Assembly (NCBI RefSeq): GCF_040183065.1
Contig: NW_027185502.1
Span: 2,531,501-2,595,500 of the forward strand
Length of the DNA: 64,000 nucleotides
Direction: 5' to 3'
Source: Periplaneta americana
Lineage: Eukaryota > Arthropoda > Insecta > Blattodea > Blattidae
How positions within the stretch are numbered: the stretch's first letter is position 1; the number at the start of each line of letters is the position of its first letter. The notes beneath the pieces are model-generated. The model did not search any database, had not been told where the DNA came from, and was given only the letters and a program-made list of their open reading frames with translations. The translations under genes were made by a program, and so were the position numbers. Below are positions 32,201 to 43,300 of the stretch, in pieces.

Positions 32201-33478
32201 CTTCGTGCGAGGATAAGTGCTTGTATAGCTGCCCTAGATGTCATGCGAGGTCCTATGCTAGCTCCCCTCCCAGCTCCCATGCCAGACCTCCTGCCAGTTG
32301 ACATTCTAATTGCCATGCTTCGTGATAGGGTAACTGCCTGTATAGGTGCCTTAGATGTCATGCGAGGTCCCATGCCAGCTCCCATTCCATCTGACATGCC
32401 AGCCCCCATGGCACCCTCCATGCCGGATCCTATGCCAGCCCCCATGCCAGCTCCCATGCTTGCTCCCATTCCAGCTCCCATGGCATCTCGCATACCAGCC
32501 CCCTTGTCAGCTCCTATGCTAGCTGCCCCGCCAAGTGCCATGCCAGCCTTCAGCTTCCATGCCATCCCCCATGCCAGCTCTAATGCCAGCCCCCATGTCA
32601 GGTTTCATGCCATCCCCCATCTCACCCCCATGCCAACCCCTATTCCAGCTGTTATACCAGCCCCCATGACAGCCCCCACGCCAGCTCTCATGCCAGGCCC
32701 AATCTTAGCTGCCGTGCGAGCTGCCATGCCTGCTCTCATGCCAGATCCCATGCCAGGCCCAATCCTAGCTGCCGTGCGAGCTGCCATGCCTGCTCTCATG
32801 CCAGCCCCCACGCCACCTTCCATGCCAGGCCCAAACCTAGCTGCCGTGCGAGCTGCCATGCCTGCTCTCATGCCAGCCCCCACGCGAGCTTCCATGCCAG
32901 GCCCAATCTTAGCTGCCGTGCGAGCTGCCATGCCTGCTGTCATGCCAGCTCCCATGCCAGGCCCAATCCTAGCTGCCGTGCGAGCTGCCATGCCTGCTCT
33001 CATGCCAGCCCCCACGCCACCTTCCATGCCAGGCCCAAACCTAGCTGCCGTGCGAGCTGCTATGCCTGCTCTCATGCCGGCCCCCACGCGAGCTCCCATG
33101 CCAGGCCCAATCCTAGCTGCCGTGCGAGCTGCCATGCCTGCACTCATGCCACCCCCCACGCCAGCTACCATGCCAGGCCCAATCCTAACTGCCGTGCGAG
33201 CTGCCATGCCTGCTCTCATGCCAGTCCCCACGCCAGCTCCCATGCCAGGCCCAATCCTAGCTGCCGTGCGAGCTGCCATGCCTGGTCTCTTGCCAACTCC
33301 CATATTAGCCCCCACGCCAGCTGCCATGCCAGGCCCAATCCTAGCTGCCGTGCGAGCTGCCATGCCAGGCCATCTACCAGCAGAAGAAGAAGCTGAGGAA
33401 AGAAGAATGATGGGTTGCCGCTGGCCCTCTTTAAGAAATGTATTTCGTGGGATTCGTCGTCTCTTTACCCGTAAGTAG
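29262..33478 (+). CDS. Giant Pro/Met/Ala repeat exon paralogous to 24847-25058
   Basis: After acceptor TTTTTTTTATGTTGCAG the phase-1 frame stays open for 1,404 codons. Most of it is built from variants of the 12-bp unit CCCATGCCAGCT (PMPA). Eight copies of a roughly 30-residue module, DIQFAMLRARIRACIGALDV-like, begin at 29843, 30020, 30809, 31010, 31460, 31661, 32180 and 32297, all in one frame. Ten copies of GPILAAVRAAMPALMPAP follow (about 32690-33370). It closes with HLPAEEEAEERRMMGCRWPS and LRNVFRGIRRLFTRK, matching the end of the short paralog. A GTAAGT donor overlaps the stop at 33471, leaving an exactly in-frame 4,209-bp exon if used. Antisense frames are also long because the unit is a multiple of three. 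Function unknown. Confidence 0.6.
30809..32110 (+). repeat. 651-bp higher-order duplication within the giant exon
   Basis: DIQ modules at 30809/31010 and 31460/31661 form two pairs with identical 201-bp spacing, 651 bp apart. The sequence between them is also shared (for example the MPAHLVSPMPGTLPVDIQF stretch), with scattered substitutions. A segment of about 217 codons was therefore duplicated after the modules had formed. Confidence 0.75.
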
Positions 33479-33712
33479 TTACCAATTTTATGTCTTAAAT
33501 AGCGATTTTCAGATAGATCACCCTCTGCTTGTTCCTACTTGTTTCCCTCACCACTTGTTTATAGTTAAGCAATTCTGTTAGAGTAATTTCACATTATGTG
33601 CAGTCCTTAATGTTACCAACTATTAAAACATGCATTTTGTTTGGCGGTCTTTTTCTTTATGTGCTAAAATATGTCTGAATCTCATGCTCCGTCCCTTGTT
33701 TCCACCCAGTGC

Positions 33713-34199
33713 ACAGTGATATTAATAATATATCAGGTCTACTAGCTTACCTTGGGACAGTGTTTCTCAACTGATGGCTCGCGTCCCCCTGGGTACAGTG
33801 AAGTGGTAGGCCCAGTTTTCTTTGTCCATAATAAAGGCGCTTAATTTAACACTTTATATATTATCGGAAGTTAAGACACTAAAAAATGGTGTTTTAGGTT
33901 CCTGAAAAAGCTCTGAAAAATGGTATTTTAGGTTCCTAAAAAGGCACTAAAAATTGTATTCCAGACACCTAAAAGACACTAAAAATAAAAATTTAGGGAA
34001 AATTAACCACTGAAAATTTATTCCACACACAATAATTAATTTGGGCTATTTCCTTGCTCGATGTTTTAATTAAATGCCAGTATTCGCTTTTGTGTTCTTT
34101 ATGTAGGTATACACAGCAAATTAACATAACACTGCATGACTACTTAAAAGAATTAGATAAGTGGTATTTGTCCTACAGAATGTTTAATTTAGTGTGCAC
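33713..34199. other. hAT terminal and subterminal sequence
   Basis: CAGTGTTTCTCAACTGATGG at 33758 resembles a hAT terminal repeat. Short repeats of TTTTAGGTTCCTAAAAAGGC follow (33890-33980). AATAAA occurs at about 33829. No gene is seen. Confidence 0.45.
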
Positions 34200-34756
34200 T
34201 TATTCGTCTTCATGTTCATAATTTGAATGACAGTACACAACAAACAACTTCTCAAGATTAAAACACTTGCTCTTGTGACGTCTATTGGACAAAATCTGTT
34301 TATATGCCGAAAAGGATCTCTCAACATGCACTGAAGTGACTGGAACGTGCTTATACAGTACCGTCCTGGCTACATTAAACCCCTCAGGAAGCTCACCACT
34401 TAAAACTTTATACACAGAATTAATGGTTTCATATCCAGGATTTCTTGAAAAAAAAAAACTTTTTAGCTTCTCACATATTTGAGCAGCATACTTGCCAGGA
34501 GCTACACATAATCTATCTTTGCATTCAATAACAGAGACGTGGATTCACAAAATGACAGACTGCTGGATTCCATTTGTTGCATGGTATCTGCTACTAAAGT
34601 GAAATGCGCATCGATATATGCTAAGTCTTCTTTAAGTCCTTTTTCTTGAAACACACATTGAGCTTCTTTGATTGACAGAGAATCATTCTCTGAAAATTCC
34701 TTAACAATTAGTGCTATTTGTTCAAAGTTATTCGCATAGTATTTTACTTCTCTCAA
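34200..34756 (-). pseudogene. hAT transposase C-terminal fragment
   Basis: Minus-strand frames read FSENDSLSIKEAQCVFQE and then, after a frame change near 34450-34500, ELPEGFNVARTVLYKHVPVT followed by SVHVERSFSAYKQILSNRRH. The last motif is the hAT-type C-terminal dimerisation signature. About 185 residues are left and the frame is broken. It belongs to a different hAT group from the element at 817. Confidence 0.7.
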
Positions 34757-35559
34757 CCATGTCCCTCACTTCGTAACAATAGGCTCAGGGGGCAGGGGAG
34801 TGTCAGATAACTTCTCTCGGAATACAAAGATAATCCTAGACTGTAAGTAGATACGTCGTGTATGTTATGCAGGAGAAGGGTAGATAATAAAGTAAACCGT
34901 TATCTGAACTCAAGACAGTGACTGTCGGTATGAATGATGGGGCTAGTTAGGTAGAGGGTCTTAAGGATTCCATTACAAATCTTTGTATACTATAAGAACT
35001 ATCAGTTTTTTTTTTTCAGTTTCATGGAAAAAAAAATAATAATGAGTGCTGTTAGCTATATCTCCCTATACAGAAAAAAGAAAAAAGAACAAAAATAAAA
35101 ACAAAAAAGGCACAAACTGTAAAAAAGGCAAATATATGCAATATAAAACTTCACCACAAGATTTAATTTTTCGTGATTCGTATACATAAATTAACAGCCT
35201 TAAAAAAACGTACATTAAGAAAATGGGCATTTTCCTAAACTTCCGATCCCTAATTATTAGGGTTCATTGAGTTAATATGTCCCTTATGTGTTAGAAACAT
35301 TGTACGATTATGTCCATGACTGTTTAATAGTAACGTTTTAGTGGTTGTCAGATATTAAAGTAACTTCACTGTTTATTGTATTTATTATGGGGCACTTAAT
35401 AAATAAGAAATCTAAGTGAGCACGCACACAATGCAGTTTTAGAAACACTTTAATAGGGTAAAGAATGTTCATTGATCACTGTCACTAGTATTGGTATTGT
35501 CCTCCTCTCCGAAAGTTGTTACTGTGCTTGTAGTAGGCCTACTTATGAGGCATCCCTTG
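34757..35559. other. AT-rich non-coding DNA
   Basis: I see no gene. Short A-rich runs at 35060-35130 may be hAT subterminal repeat remains. Confidence 0.35.
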
Positions 35560-35870
35560 TTATTGTGTTTCAGAACTCAATAGCTTTATGACTTCCACAG
35601 GTAGGATCCTTTTTTTGTCTTTTGTTCGGTACTGTTGGCGGAGAGATGTTATAAAAGGATCAGAGATGGCAAGGAGTCGATTGAATACATCACGATTAGT
35701 GGCCTCTCTTGAAATATTTCTGGCATGATGTTCACGAAATTGCTTAAGATGTTTATTCCTTGCTTCTTGGGCTTCTTCCGACATTTGTCCAATTGGAAGT
35801 AATGCCTCGGAAATAATAACAGAACCATGAATGAGTATTTCATGTACAGTGACGGGCTTGGGATACCAAA
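35560..35870 (-). pseudogene. Transposon-type protein fragment, unnamed family
   Basis: Reads VTVHEILIHGSVIISEALLP, IGQMSEEAQEARNKHLKQFR and EHHARNISREATNRDVFNRL. I recall the order LIHG...LLPIG-x-SEEA-x-E-x-RNK from proteins scattered across insect genomes, consistent with a transposon, but cannot name the superfamily. Its partner fragment is at 36927-37355 on the same strand. Confidence 0.45.
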
Positions 35871-35875
35871 AGTAC

Positions 35876-35985
<110 letters not shown>

Positions 35986-36240
35986 CCGTGATGCTACAGC
36001 CCATGAAGGGCCTAGCACGATGGTTAGCATGATGATCCCCCAGCCGTTATAGCTGGCTTTCGCAACTGGATTTCGCTACCTATCGTACATCACAATGCTG
36101 GATGGGCACTGGTCCCATACACTGGCCGAAATTTCATGAGAAAATTTCTTCCCCCATGAGGACTCGAACCAGCGCGAATTCCATAATGTGGGTCCTAGGC
36201 AGGATGCCTTAGACCACGGCGCCATGGCATGGGACATACC
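35986..36240 (-). mobile_element. tRNA-derived SINE, family E
   Basis: On the minus strand from 36240 the copy starts CCATGGCGCCGTGGTCTAAG (box A) and has CTGGTTCGAGTCCTCATGGG (box B). A unique body follows, and it ends at the AAT/ATT microsatellite, which looks like its tail. Confidence 0.65.
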
Positions 36241-36360
36241 AAGAGTACAGTGAGACAAATAATCTGGCAGTCTCCCTTGCATATTTTAAAATTCATTCGT
36301 GTTTATTTCAAATCCACAGGATATAGTTTTAAGTATAATTACACATCTGTGGATGAGATG

Positions 36361-36552
36361 CCTGTCAATGCCAGTTATTTTTGCACTTACTCCTTCATTA
36401 TCGTCTGGCAGTGTTGCCATCGTCAATGTCAATGCCAGTTATTTGTGCACTTACTCCTTCATTATCGTCTGGCAGTGTTGCCATCGTCAATGTCAATGCC
36501 AGTTATTTGTGCACTTACTCCTTCATTATCGTCTGGCAGTGTTGCCATCGTT
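36361..36552. repeat. 64-bp tandem repeat, three copies
   Basis: TCAATGCCAGTTATTTGTGC starts at 36365, 36429 and 36493, exactly 64 bp apart, with very few differences. Because 64 is not a multiple of three, the frame rotates between copies, which argues against coding. Confidence 0.9.
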
Positions 36553-36926
36553 TGTGTTTCAGCTTCCTCCTGTCTTGGGTTGGTCTACCAAGAGCCCTAA
36601 TTCAGAACGGAATTTACTTTGGTTTTCTTTCTTGCAAGTGGCCACACCTTCTTTCAACTTCTTGCCTCTCACTTGCGAAACTTAAATGCTAAACAGTAGG
36701 AAAGATGCCAGCAATGCAAAGTTGACAAGCCGAATTTAAAAGTAGATGTGTCTTCTTGCCTATGCCATTTCATTTCTTTCGGTGTTGCCCTGTAGATGTA
36801 ACACCTTTGGATTGATAAAGTTGACATCACAATGTTATAAATTTTGCCATCTATCATGGTTAGTACACTTTCATGGTTAATTTCTAGCTCTTTTCCAAAT
36901 AAATTAATGTGAGTGGAATTGAGAGC

Positions 36927-37400
36927 TCATATCTGTTCTTCAATGTAAGCTTCTTCTTCCTTAGAAAGTTTGGCAGTCTCTTTTAGAAATTGTACCCATA
37001 TGGGGTGACAGTACAAAGTAGAAGACAGTCGACGATTTTGCCAATCAATAATAATTTTTTCTCCATTTTCGTTTGAAGAATAAAGCTGCGAGGGAACCAT
37101 AGACGTGAAGAAAATATCGGAGTCAGAAAGTCCCTCCGCCTTTTGTTTGTAGAGCAAATGTCCTCTACTGACATCACAGCCCCACTTTGAAAATAATGTC
37201 ATAGATAGTTTTTCGTCTTTCGTATTCTCAATTACTGGTTCTTGTGACCTCAGAATTCGGCTAGCAGTATGATTCAATAGATTTAGAAGTTTTACTTCTG
37301 TAAGGAATTCTGTGACCGTTACAGATTCAGGATAACTTTTCTGTCTTTCTAGCAATTTAATTTGATCGTAGGAGTCTTCTATACCGATTTTTGTAAAAGA
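36927..37400 (-). pseudogene. Transposon-type protein fragment, N-terminal partner
   Basis: Reads TVTEFLTEVKLLNLLNHTAS, LSDSDIFFTSMVPSQLYSSN, SSTLYCHPIWVQFLKETAKL and EEEAYIEEQI. This is the region I associate with the LIHG/LLPIG protein at 35560 in insect genomes. No catalytic motif is recognised and the frame is broken. Confidence 0.45.
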
Positions 37401-37831
37401 AACTGCAATACTACGTCTTTTTGTTTTTCACTACCGCTTTTTTCCTTCTGTAAATCATCTAACAATTCCTTTCTTTTGCAACGGTACTCCATTCTGAAAC
37501 CAAAATAAATGACGAAAAATTTGTTAATTTTAACTTTTCTAACTATTTGATAGCCAAATTGAACATAGTTTTGCTTTAGAGAAGAAATTAACTAATACTG
37601 AGAATATTTCTATTTTAGACGATTAATTTGAAATGCACCAATAAATATATTTATCTAATCTTATCAAAAGGGGCAAGTATGGGTAGTTTTACCTTTCGAG
37701 ATCATTAAGTAAACATGTGACACTACACATTGGTCAAGGAAATAACACGGGGCAACGTGAGGCAATTTTTGTTAGTCTGCATGAAGACCGAACTTAAGGA
37801 CTCACAAAATGAAATTGTACATAATATGGTT

Positions 37832-38124
37832 GGCGGCCAGGTAGCTCAGTTGGTAGAGCAACTGGCTACGGACTGGAAAGTCCGGGGTTCGATCCCAGAT
37901 GGTGACAGGATTTTTTCTCATTGCCAAACTTTCAGAACGGTCCCAAGGTTCACTCAGCCTCCTATAAAATTGAGTACTGGGTCTTTCCCGGGGGTAAAAG
38001 GCGGTCAGAGCGTGGTGCCGACCACACCACCTCATTCTAGTGCCGAGGTCATGGAAAGCATGGGGCTCTACCTCCATGCCCCCGAAGTGCCTTCATGGCA
38101 TGTTACAGGGATACCTTTTTTTTT
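37832..38124 (+). mobile_element. tRNA-derived SINE, family C, with 13-bp target duplication
   Basis: The head reads GGTAGCTCAGTTGGTAGAGC (box A) and CCGGGGTTCGATCCCAGATG (box B). An unrelated body follows, ending ATACC and nine T. ACATAATATGGTT flanks it exactly on both sides (37819-37831, 38125-38137). This intact duplication suggests a recent insertion. A 3' fragment of the same family is at 18410-18520. Confidence 0.9.
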
Positions 38125-38137
38125 ACATAATATGGTT

Positions 38138-38682
38138 ACATGTCCTTAGCCAAGCATAATATACTTATCATTATAATAATAACAACGTACTCTTAATTCA
38201 AAAACATAGCTCTAACAATCTATAATAACACTTACCTGAAAATCAACCATAGAAGCACAAAAAATAATACCGGTAACTGAAGTTCTGATTGAAAAACACA
38301 AAAACGACACTTGATGCACTGGCTTCAAAGGTTCGAATACAACTGCATAGAATTAGACCTGCTACGAGGGTGGCTGTTTTATGACCGCCAGACCTTGGAG
38401 ATAGTTGGGGTATATTGTAAACACCATAAAACTAAAAATGAAAAAATTATTTTTGGCCAGCTTTTGAGTCTCTTGGAAACACTGTGCAATGTGGCGACAA
38501 TTAAGCATTGTGGTCACATTTTCTATTTATTTTATTTCTTTTTAGTAGGTTATTTTGCGATCCTGTTTCAACATCTTAGGTTATTTAGTCTCTAAATGAG
38601 GTGAAGGTGATAACGCCAATGAAATGAGCCTGGCACCGATAGTTATCCAGCAATTGCTCACTTTCCCTCTAATTACTTATCT
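38138..38682. other. Non-coding DNA
   Basis: A short open frame at 38311-38595 shows no motif I recognise. Nothing else is seen. Confidence 0.35.
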
Positions 38683-38845
38683 TTTATTATAAACCATGAA
38701 GTTATTACGACATAAATATGGAATTTATTATTAGTGACGCTACAAGATCTCGTACAATTAGTTAACACAAAATGAACACTTTCAGGAATATCTGGTTTTC
38801 TAAAAAATATTCTTTTAAATATACATATAAGCATGGATCAATAAA
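38683..38845. repeat. Inverted repeat, left arm
   Basis: Reads GTTAACACAAAATGAACACT and TCAGGAATATCTGGTTTTCT, the reverse complement (with some decay) of 42150-42345. It brackets the Penelope-derived region. Confidence 0.75.
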
Positions 38846-38940
38846 ACAACCACAATGAAAATTTAACTATTGGATTGTTAAAATGTGTTACAAATGTAAC
38901 ATCAATAGGTTATAGAGAATAACCAAAGTCCATATTATAA

Positions 38941-39900
38941 AATATGTTGTTGTGTTCTAATGCCAGGCGTTTGACAATAAAGCCATTTGACCTCTTGCAC
39001 TCCAATATTTTTCAAAGATATTATCATGGCCAGCCACTGAAGCACAGATTTTGAGGTGTTTCGAATCCATTTCTTGGTTTGAGTTGCACAATGGGCAGTT
39101 AGGGGACTGATATATTCCAATTCTATGCAGGTGTTTGGCCAAACAATCATGGCCTGTTGCCAATCTAAATGCAGCTACAGACGATTTGCGTGGTAAATCA
39201 AGAATTAACTGTGGATTGTGATGCAGAGAGTTCCATTTTTTCTCTTGAGATTGTGTTATCAAATTTTGTTTGTTGAAGTCTATGTATGTAGATTTAATAA
39301 ATCTTTCCACAGAGTAATACGTAGATTTAGTAACAGGTCTGTAAGTAGCAGTATTACCCTTCTTTGCTAAAGCATCCGCATTCTCGTTTCCCAGGATTCC
39401 ACAATGGGATGGTATCCATTGGAATACAATTCTTTTATTGAGGGATATTAATTGAGAAAACATTTTAGTTATTTCTGCTGTTTGAGATGAAGGTGTGTGT
39501 TTAGAGACTATTGATAGAATAGCTGCTTTGGAGTCTGACAATATAACTGCATTCTTAAATTTATTGATGTGGCACAGAAGATTCCTGAGACTTTCACTTA
39601 TTGCAATGATTTCTCCATCAAAATTTGTTGTTCCATACCCAAGAGATCTATAAAGTGAGAAGAGACAGCACGTAACACCTGCACCGGCACCTTGTTCTCT
39701 GGAGATCAAGGATCCATCAGTGTATAAATGAAGCCAGTTTTGTGGAGGGTACCTAATATTAATTGTCTCTAAAGACAATTGTTTTAGTATTTCAGTGTTT
39801 ACTTCTGATTTTAGTATTTCTTCTGTTAAATTTAGATTATATTCTATATGTAACTTGCAACACAGAGCACACAAAAACCCGACTGCAGTCTCCGAGCTTC
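38941..39900 (-). pseudogene. LINE RNase H and zinc-finger C-terminal region
   Basis: A 305-residue frame covers an RNase HI domain. YTDGS, FDGEIIAI and LSDSKAAI supply the first acidic residues, and WIPSHCGILGNENADALAKK the histidine and last aspartate. ATGHDCLAKHLHRIGIYQSP and a CPLC...C cluster follow, ending in an (AAC)n-type tail near 38943. RNase H downstream of RT is typical of I/R1/Jockey-group LINEs. The frame is intact but the RT is missing. It is about 90% similar by eye to 23917-24453. Confidence 0.8.
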
Positions 39901-39939
39901 TGAACTGAACTTTGATGATTAGATGTTTGATGTATAGTA

Positions 39940-41500
39940 TAATTGATTGATGTAGGTTTCCAGTAAATGAAGGTTATGAAGTACTATTGTATATTATTAA
40001 AGTGTCATCAACATATCGAAAGTATGCTGTAATGCTATGTTTTAGCTGTATATTAGGAATATGTTGATTTTCTAAGTGCTGAAGGAAAATATCGGCTATG
40101 GAGCCTGACACTGAATCTCCCATAGCTAAACCTTTTGTTTGTTTGTATATTTTATTATCGAAAGTAAAATAATTTTGATATAAGAAATGTGTAATATATT
40201 TTCAATTTGTTTTACTGTGCTAGGGTTGATATGTAATCCTTGTAATTTTGTAACTATTATTTGAATGGTTTCATCTATGTGAATGTTCGTGTAAAGATTT
40301 TATATGTCCAAGGAAATCATTTTATCATGTTTATTGACTTTTAACGTACCTAACTGTTGAATAAGTTGTTGAGAATTCAGAAGTGTATATTTATTTTCTA
40401 TTGGAAGTGTGTGTGTTTTTTAGTTGTAAGAGGAATTTATTAATTTTGTGATTTGGAGCCTGCATACTATTAACGACAGGTATCATTTATAAATTTGCTT
40501 TATGAGTTTTGGGCAGTCTTCAAGATAGAGATACTAGGGTTTTTACTTATATATCTGTAGGATTTTGACGTGTTAACACGAGTAAGTCCACTAGTTTATC
40601 AATTAATTATATTCAAGTGTTAAAAGTGGTGTACGCAAGATTCAAAAATGGACTGCTTTATTTGTTTTTGATAGAGTTCAGTAAGATCCACTTTAAGTTC
40701 TGTTATTTGATTTTTAGTGATAAATTCTGATGTTTTGTTAACGTAATCTTCTTTTTTTTCATCAGAACAATAGAATCGGATTTATCAGCTTTAATATGAA
40801 TGATATTATTTCGATTAAATTTTTTTCTCTAGCTTGATGACCTTCTTATGTTCGGATTTAGCTTTTTGTATTTGATGTTTGGTTTTGGGATCTTTAATAT
40901 ACTCTGAAATTATTTTTGAAGTCTGATATCTTAGGTGTTCTTTATTTTCATGTGAGCTACTTTGTATAATATGTTCTGTCTCTATTATTAAATTGTCGAG
41001 AATTTTATTTTCATCACATGGTTCGTAGTTATGTTTGTAGCCTCTGTTAATGATTTCTAATTCTGATGAGGAAAGAGAAGTGTCTGTTAAGTTGGTTAAT
41101 CTAATAGTTGAATTGATGATGTAGTTCGCTGCGATTTTGAAATTAGAAGGGTGTCTAATTTCTTGTTTAAAGTTTCATATTTAGTTTTCATCAATTGATT
41201 AACTTTATCTTGCCCTTTTTTTTAAATGCTATCCCAATATATACCAGTTGATTTTGCTGTGAGTAAATGCAGTGTATATATAATTTATTGCTGAGTGTTT
41301 CTTTTTTCTTATTTTGAAATTTAATTTAATTTTTGAGCCAACAGAATTGAGTTTGTCATTGAATTTCTTCGCAGCTATGGAATTATTATTGATCACTTTA
41401 TGTTGAAGGCATTGTTTGTTGAACCGAAGATTGGCTTTGGTTTTATGTAATTTCACCTTAATGTTCAACTACGTGTATCCAAGTTTCTTTGCCTGACTGG
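39940..41500 (-). pseudogene. Penelope-like reverse transcriptase, decayed copy 1
   Basis: The minus strand reads SSSHENKEHLRYQTSKIISE (N-terminal region) and, lower down, QTKGLAMGDSVSGSIADIFL with YFRYVDDTLIIYN as the catalytic box at about 40005. Many frameshifts lie between. No endonuclease domain is seen. Confidence 0.7.
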
Positions 41501-41879
41501 TTTCGGTAAATTTGAAAGTCATATTGAGGTTAAGATTTCAGACAAGTTGACTCTTTACATATCATTCAATATCATTTATATTTTCAAGAAAGATAATTTT
41601 GTGATTATGACATTCTGGCAACAAGCGAATCCCAAATCTAAAATTTAGTACCGGTATTCTTTTTTTTTTTAATTAATGTACTTCAAAAAACATAACTGCT
41701 TTGTATTCAGGATCCTTGTGGTCACCCTCGCTGGAGGGCTGATGATTTAATTAAATCCTTCTCTAATAATGAATTATTTTACAATTTCATTCAACAACTT
41801 ATCAATTAATACAGAAAACAATTTTCACATCACAAGGTTATATGTTCACAAATATTTTCGACTTTTTAAAAATCATCTT

Positions 41880-42149
41880 CAGGTGGAAATTGTTATTGTA
41901 CAAAATACCGATGTATCATCAACATATTGAGCATAAAATTATATATTGAATTCTGTCTTGAAATTGGGAACGTGTTTGTTTTCCAATTCCTGTAGAAAAG
42001 TCTCTGCTAGAAGGCCTGAGATCGGATCACCCATTGCTAATCCCTTAGTTTGTTGGTATACTTCGTCATTGAAAGAAAAGTAATTGTGTTTTAGTGTAAT
42101 CGAAAGTAAATCAACTATTTATTTTATGACATTCTCATTAGTGTTATTG
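41880..42149 (-). pseudogene. Penelope-like reverse transcriptase, fragment 2
   Basis: The minus strand reads FNDEVYQQTKGLAMGDPISG, LLAETFLQELENKHVPNF and AQYVDDTSVF. This is the same RT region as copy 1 but clearly diverged from it, so a second Penelope element contributed sequence here. Confidence 0.7.
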
Positions 42150-42345
42150 ATCCATGCTTATATTCATATTTAAGAGAGTATTTTTTTAGAAAACCAAATA
42201 TTCCTGAAAGTGTTCATTTTGTGTTAACTAATTGTAGAAGACCTGAAGATGCTATTACATGGCGAAAATGTTCGTCTCTTATAGCTTCACCAATAAATTC
42301 CATATTCATATCACAATTTAATGACTTTATGGTTTATAATACAGG
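42150..42345. repeat. Inverted repeat, right arm, with hammerhead-like motif
   Basis: The reverse complement of 38683-38845. At 42245-42270 on the + strand it contains CTGAAGA, one base, GC...GC and GAAAA, a decayed version of the layout at 2220 and 8585. Penelope-like elements often carry terminal repeats in inverted arrangement. Confidence 0.6.
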
Positions 42346-43132
42346 ATAAGTAACTAGAAGGAAATAAATACATACGTATTTGTCATTAAAATTGTTAAAT
42401 AAAAATAGGCAAGCAATAAGAAAAGAAAACTTTAACATTAAAATTGTTAAATAAAAATAGGCAAGCAATAAGAAAAGAAAACTTTAATACAAAAAGAAAA
42501 TAGGAAAATTCATTGTAAATGCTACAGTGAATGTTAAGGAGAGAGGATGGCTTTAATATGGTGGAAAACCGTTGAATTAAAAAATTATTTTGTTGTAAAA
42601 TACACTTCGATATGTGAGAAATATATCGTCGCTTAAGAACCAATACCGTGTAACTGACAAAATGTAAATTTTACAGGAGAAGGGAAAAACCTAATAAAAA
42701 CCATAAAAATGACTCAATAGCCTTGAAAAGTGTTGTATGGTGATGAAATAGCTTAACTAATTTGTAACTAAGTGAAAATGGATGATCATGGCCGTAGACA
42801 TTTGGCCATGTCACTTACGTGGTATTGGAACTCTGCCGTTGACTACATTTCGTTAGTTACGCGGTATTGTGAGACAACTTTAGCAGCTTCAGGACACATG
42901 TTGACTAGCGTTTTCTTTGTGTTAAAACTGCCTTCTGGAAATATTATTCGTGCTCTTGTATATGTTAATGTGTTATCTGAATTGTTGTCCTACCATCTGA
43001 CTTGAGGTCAAGGTCGGTAGGCTGTAGCTTGAGTCAGCAGTAGATCTACGTTCCAGACAATGATTGCTGCATTCTTACAATCACATTCTGAAACTATGGG
43101 AAAGGAAATCCGAAGACAGTTCAATGTTTATT

Positions 43133-43222
<90 letters not shown>

Positions 43223-43242
43223 ATAATAATAATAATAATAAT

Positions 43243-43300
<58 letters not shown>

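Larger units (their letters stand above)
28260..33712 (+). repeat. Direct tandem duplication, copy B
   Basis: Matches copy A in order: LINE relic (28262-28760), the empty LINE site, about 300 bp of shared pre-exon sequence with the acceptor, the exon ends, and downstream DNA up to the phrase AATCTCATGCTCCGTCCCTT. The junction between copies lies near 28160-28260. Confidence 0.85.

Noticed and set aside
29404-33363. Minus-strand open frames (MGAGMG-type) opposite the giant exon
   Set aside because: They are the complement of the 12-bp unit, begin and end arbitrarily, and lack splice or start context. The paralog at 24847 supports the + strand only.
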